DNA of 39,162 nt, from assembly GCA_035533075.1 (NCBI GenBank), contig DATLUO010000079.1:1-39162 (forward strand), written 5' to 3'. How positions within the stretch are numbered: position 1 is the first letter of the stretch; every line of letters starts with the position of its first letter. Under the pieces are notes generated by a model. It searched no databases. It worked only from the letters and a program-made list of their open reading frames with translations, and was not told the DNA's origin. The position numbers and the translations under genes are program-made. This document shows, piece by piece, positions 38,675-39,162 of the stretch. Source of the stretch: Pirellulales bacterium (lineage in GTDB: Bacteria; Planctomycetota; Planctomycetia; Pirellulales; JAICIG01).

Positions 38675-39162
38675 ATGTCGGTCTCGTTCGATCCTTATCG
38701 CGTTTGGCTGGGCATTCCGCCCGAATCGCGGCCGCCGACGCACTATGAGATGCTGGGCATCTCGCCGAACGAGCACGAGAAGGCTGTGATCGAAGCGGCG
38801 GTGCTGCGGCAGAGCGGCTACGTGCGCAACTTCCAGATCGGCCAGTACGGCAAAGACGCCGCCCGCATCCTCAACGAGATCGCCGCCGCCAAAGCCTGCC
38901 TGCTCGATCCGGCCAAACGGGCGAAATACGACGCGGAACTTAAGGCGCGAGAACCGGCAGCCGCGAACGCGGCCTCGCCAGCTCTCCCATCGCCTGTCGG
39001 GTTGGGCGTCGACCTCGACCAACTTGCGGCAGCGGCCTCGATGTCGCCCCCCGCCCCACTCGCTGGTTCGCGGCAAGGCAGGCCGCAACGTTTGCCGACG
39101 CTTTCCGGACGAAGTAAGTCAGCGTCGTTTCCCTGGCAGATCCCAGCGGCCATGGCTGCCGC
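38675..39162 (+). CDS. J-like planctomycete protein, runs off right edge
   Basis: ATG 38675; 162 residues to the window edge without stop. MSVSFDPYRVWLGIPPESRP, PTHYEMLGISPNEHEKAVIE and DPAKRAKYDAELKAREPAAA form the J-like N-terminal module (about 90 residues, with FQIGQYGKDAARILNEIAAA between). After it starts a Pro/Ala/Ser linker similar to that of the 950-aa protein at 23160-26012, so a membrane helix and an exported part probably follow outside the window. Its 5' region with promoter and hairpins is duplicated at 37555-37951. Function unknown; the module may bind an Hsp70 such as 34507-36144, but the HPD tripeptide of true J-domains is absent, so this is doubtful. Confidence 0.88.
   Translation, partial: MSVSFDPYRVWLGIPPESRPPTHYEMLGISPNEHEKAVIEAAVLRQSGYVRNFQIGQYGKDAARILNEIAAAKACLLDPAKRAKYDAELKAREPAAANAASPALPSPVGLGVDLDQLAAAASMSPPAPLAGSRQGRPQRLPTLSGRSKSASFPWQIPAAMAA

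Overview
The window looks like chromosomal DNA of a GC-rich planctomycete (Pirellulales-like). The evidence is several family signatures usual in that phylum: a Tat-exported DUF1501 protein, a zinc-ribbon/TM protein with a DUF1559-type prepilin segment, an LEPR-signal PQQ-propeller/DUF4214 protein, two J-like proteins starting FDPYR.WLGIP, GYF_2 repeats, a short Hsp70-like protein, Uma2 and GxxExxY nucleases, and many small toxin-antitoxin remnants. Housekeeping genes (accA, truA, asd, cvpA-like) are scattered among accessory genes. I saw no rRNA, tRNA, intact transposase or true CRISPR array.

Layout. 1-3330: decayed and repetitive DNA. It holds a zinc-ribbon Ser/Thr kinase relic at the left edge, a small HTH gene overlapping a truncated DUF4258-like ORF, an apparently leaderless 240-aa gene (1636-2358), and two ~320-bp direct repeats, each ending in the 3' end of a degenerate gene. 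3330-9907: Uma2 nuclease, then a divergent lipid/natural-product-like locus. An acyl carrier protein lies on the minus strand; opposite it is an operon of outer-membrane beta-barrel, alpha-oxoamine synthase, DUF6134 protein, ketosynthase-like subunit lacking the catalytic Cys, and complete FabF-type ketosynthase. 9908-18723: GxxExxY nuclease bracketed by inverted repeats, CvpA-like protein, accA, Ser/Thr kinase, GT4 glycosyltransferase, truA, BrnT/antitoxin pair and asd, separated by unusual 7-bp tandem arrays. 18843-21298: type II restriction-modification pair. 21428-26012: a compact minus-strand run of six small genes (PIN toxin, two paralogous antitoxin-like genes, DUF2442, others) joined by a 4-nt overlap to a 950-aa J-like/TM/PA14 protein. 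26184-37071: cell-surface and membrane genes, a MOSC protein, an Hsp70-like gene and a GYF_2 gene. 37090-39162: two tandem units, each a minus-strand antitoxin with a broken toxin, followed by a promoter, hairpin repeats and a J-like gene; the second J-like gene runs off the window.

The strongest candidate for an undescribed system is the 4056-9907 locus. By family knowledge ACP + KS/KS-like + alpha-oxoamine synthase could build an acyl chain on a carrier and condense it with an amino acid; the exported DUF6134 protein and beta-barrel suggest an envelope-associated product. The product is inference. Other notable signals are heptameric arrays that keep their 7-bp register while the unit sequence changes, a short GGGCAGGG-type element found both between genes and inside a CDS, and repeats that form the 3' coding ends of truA and asd.
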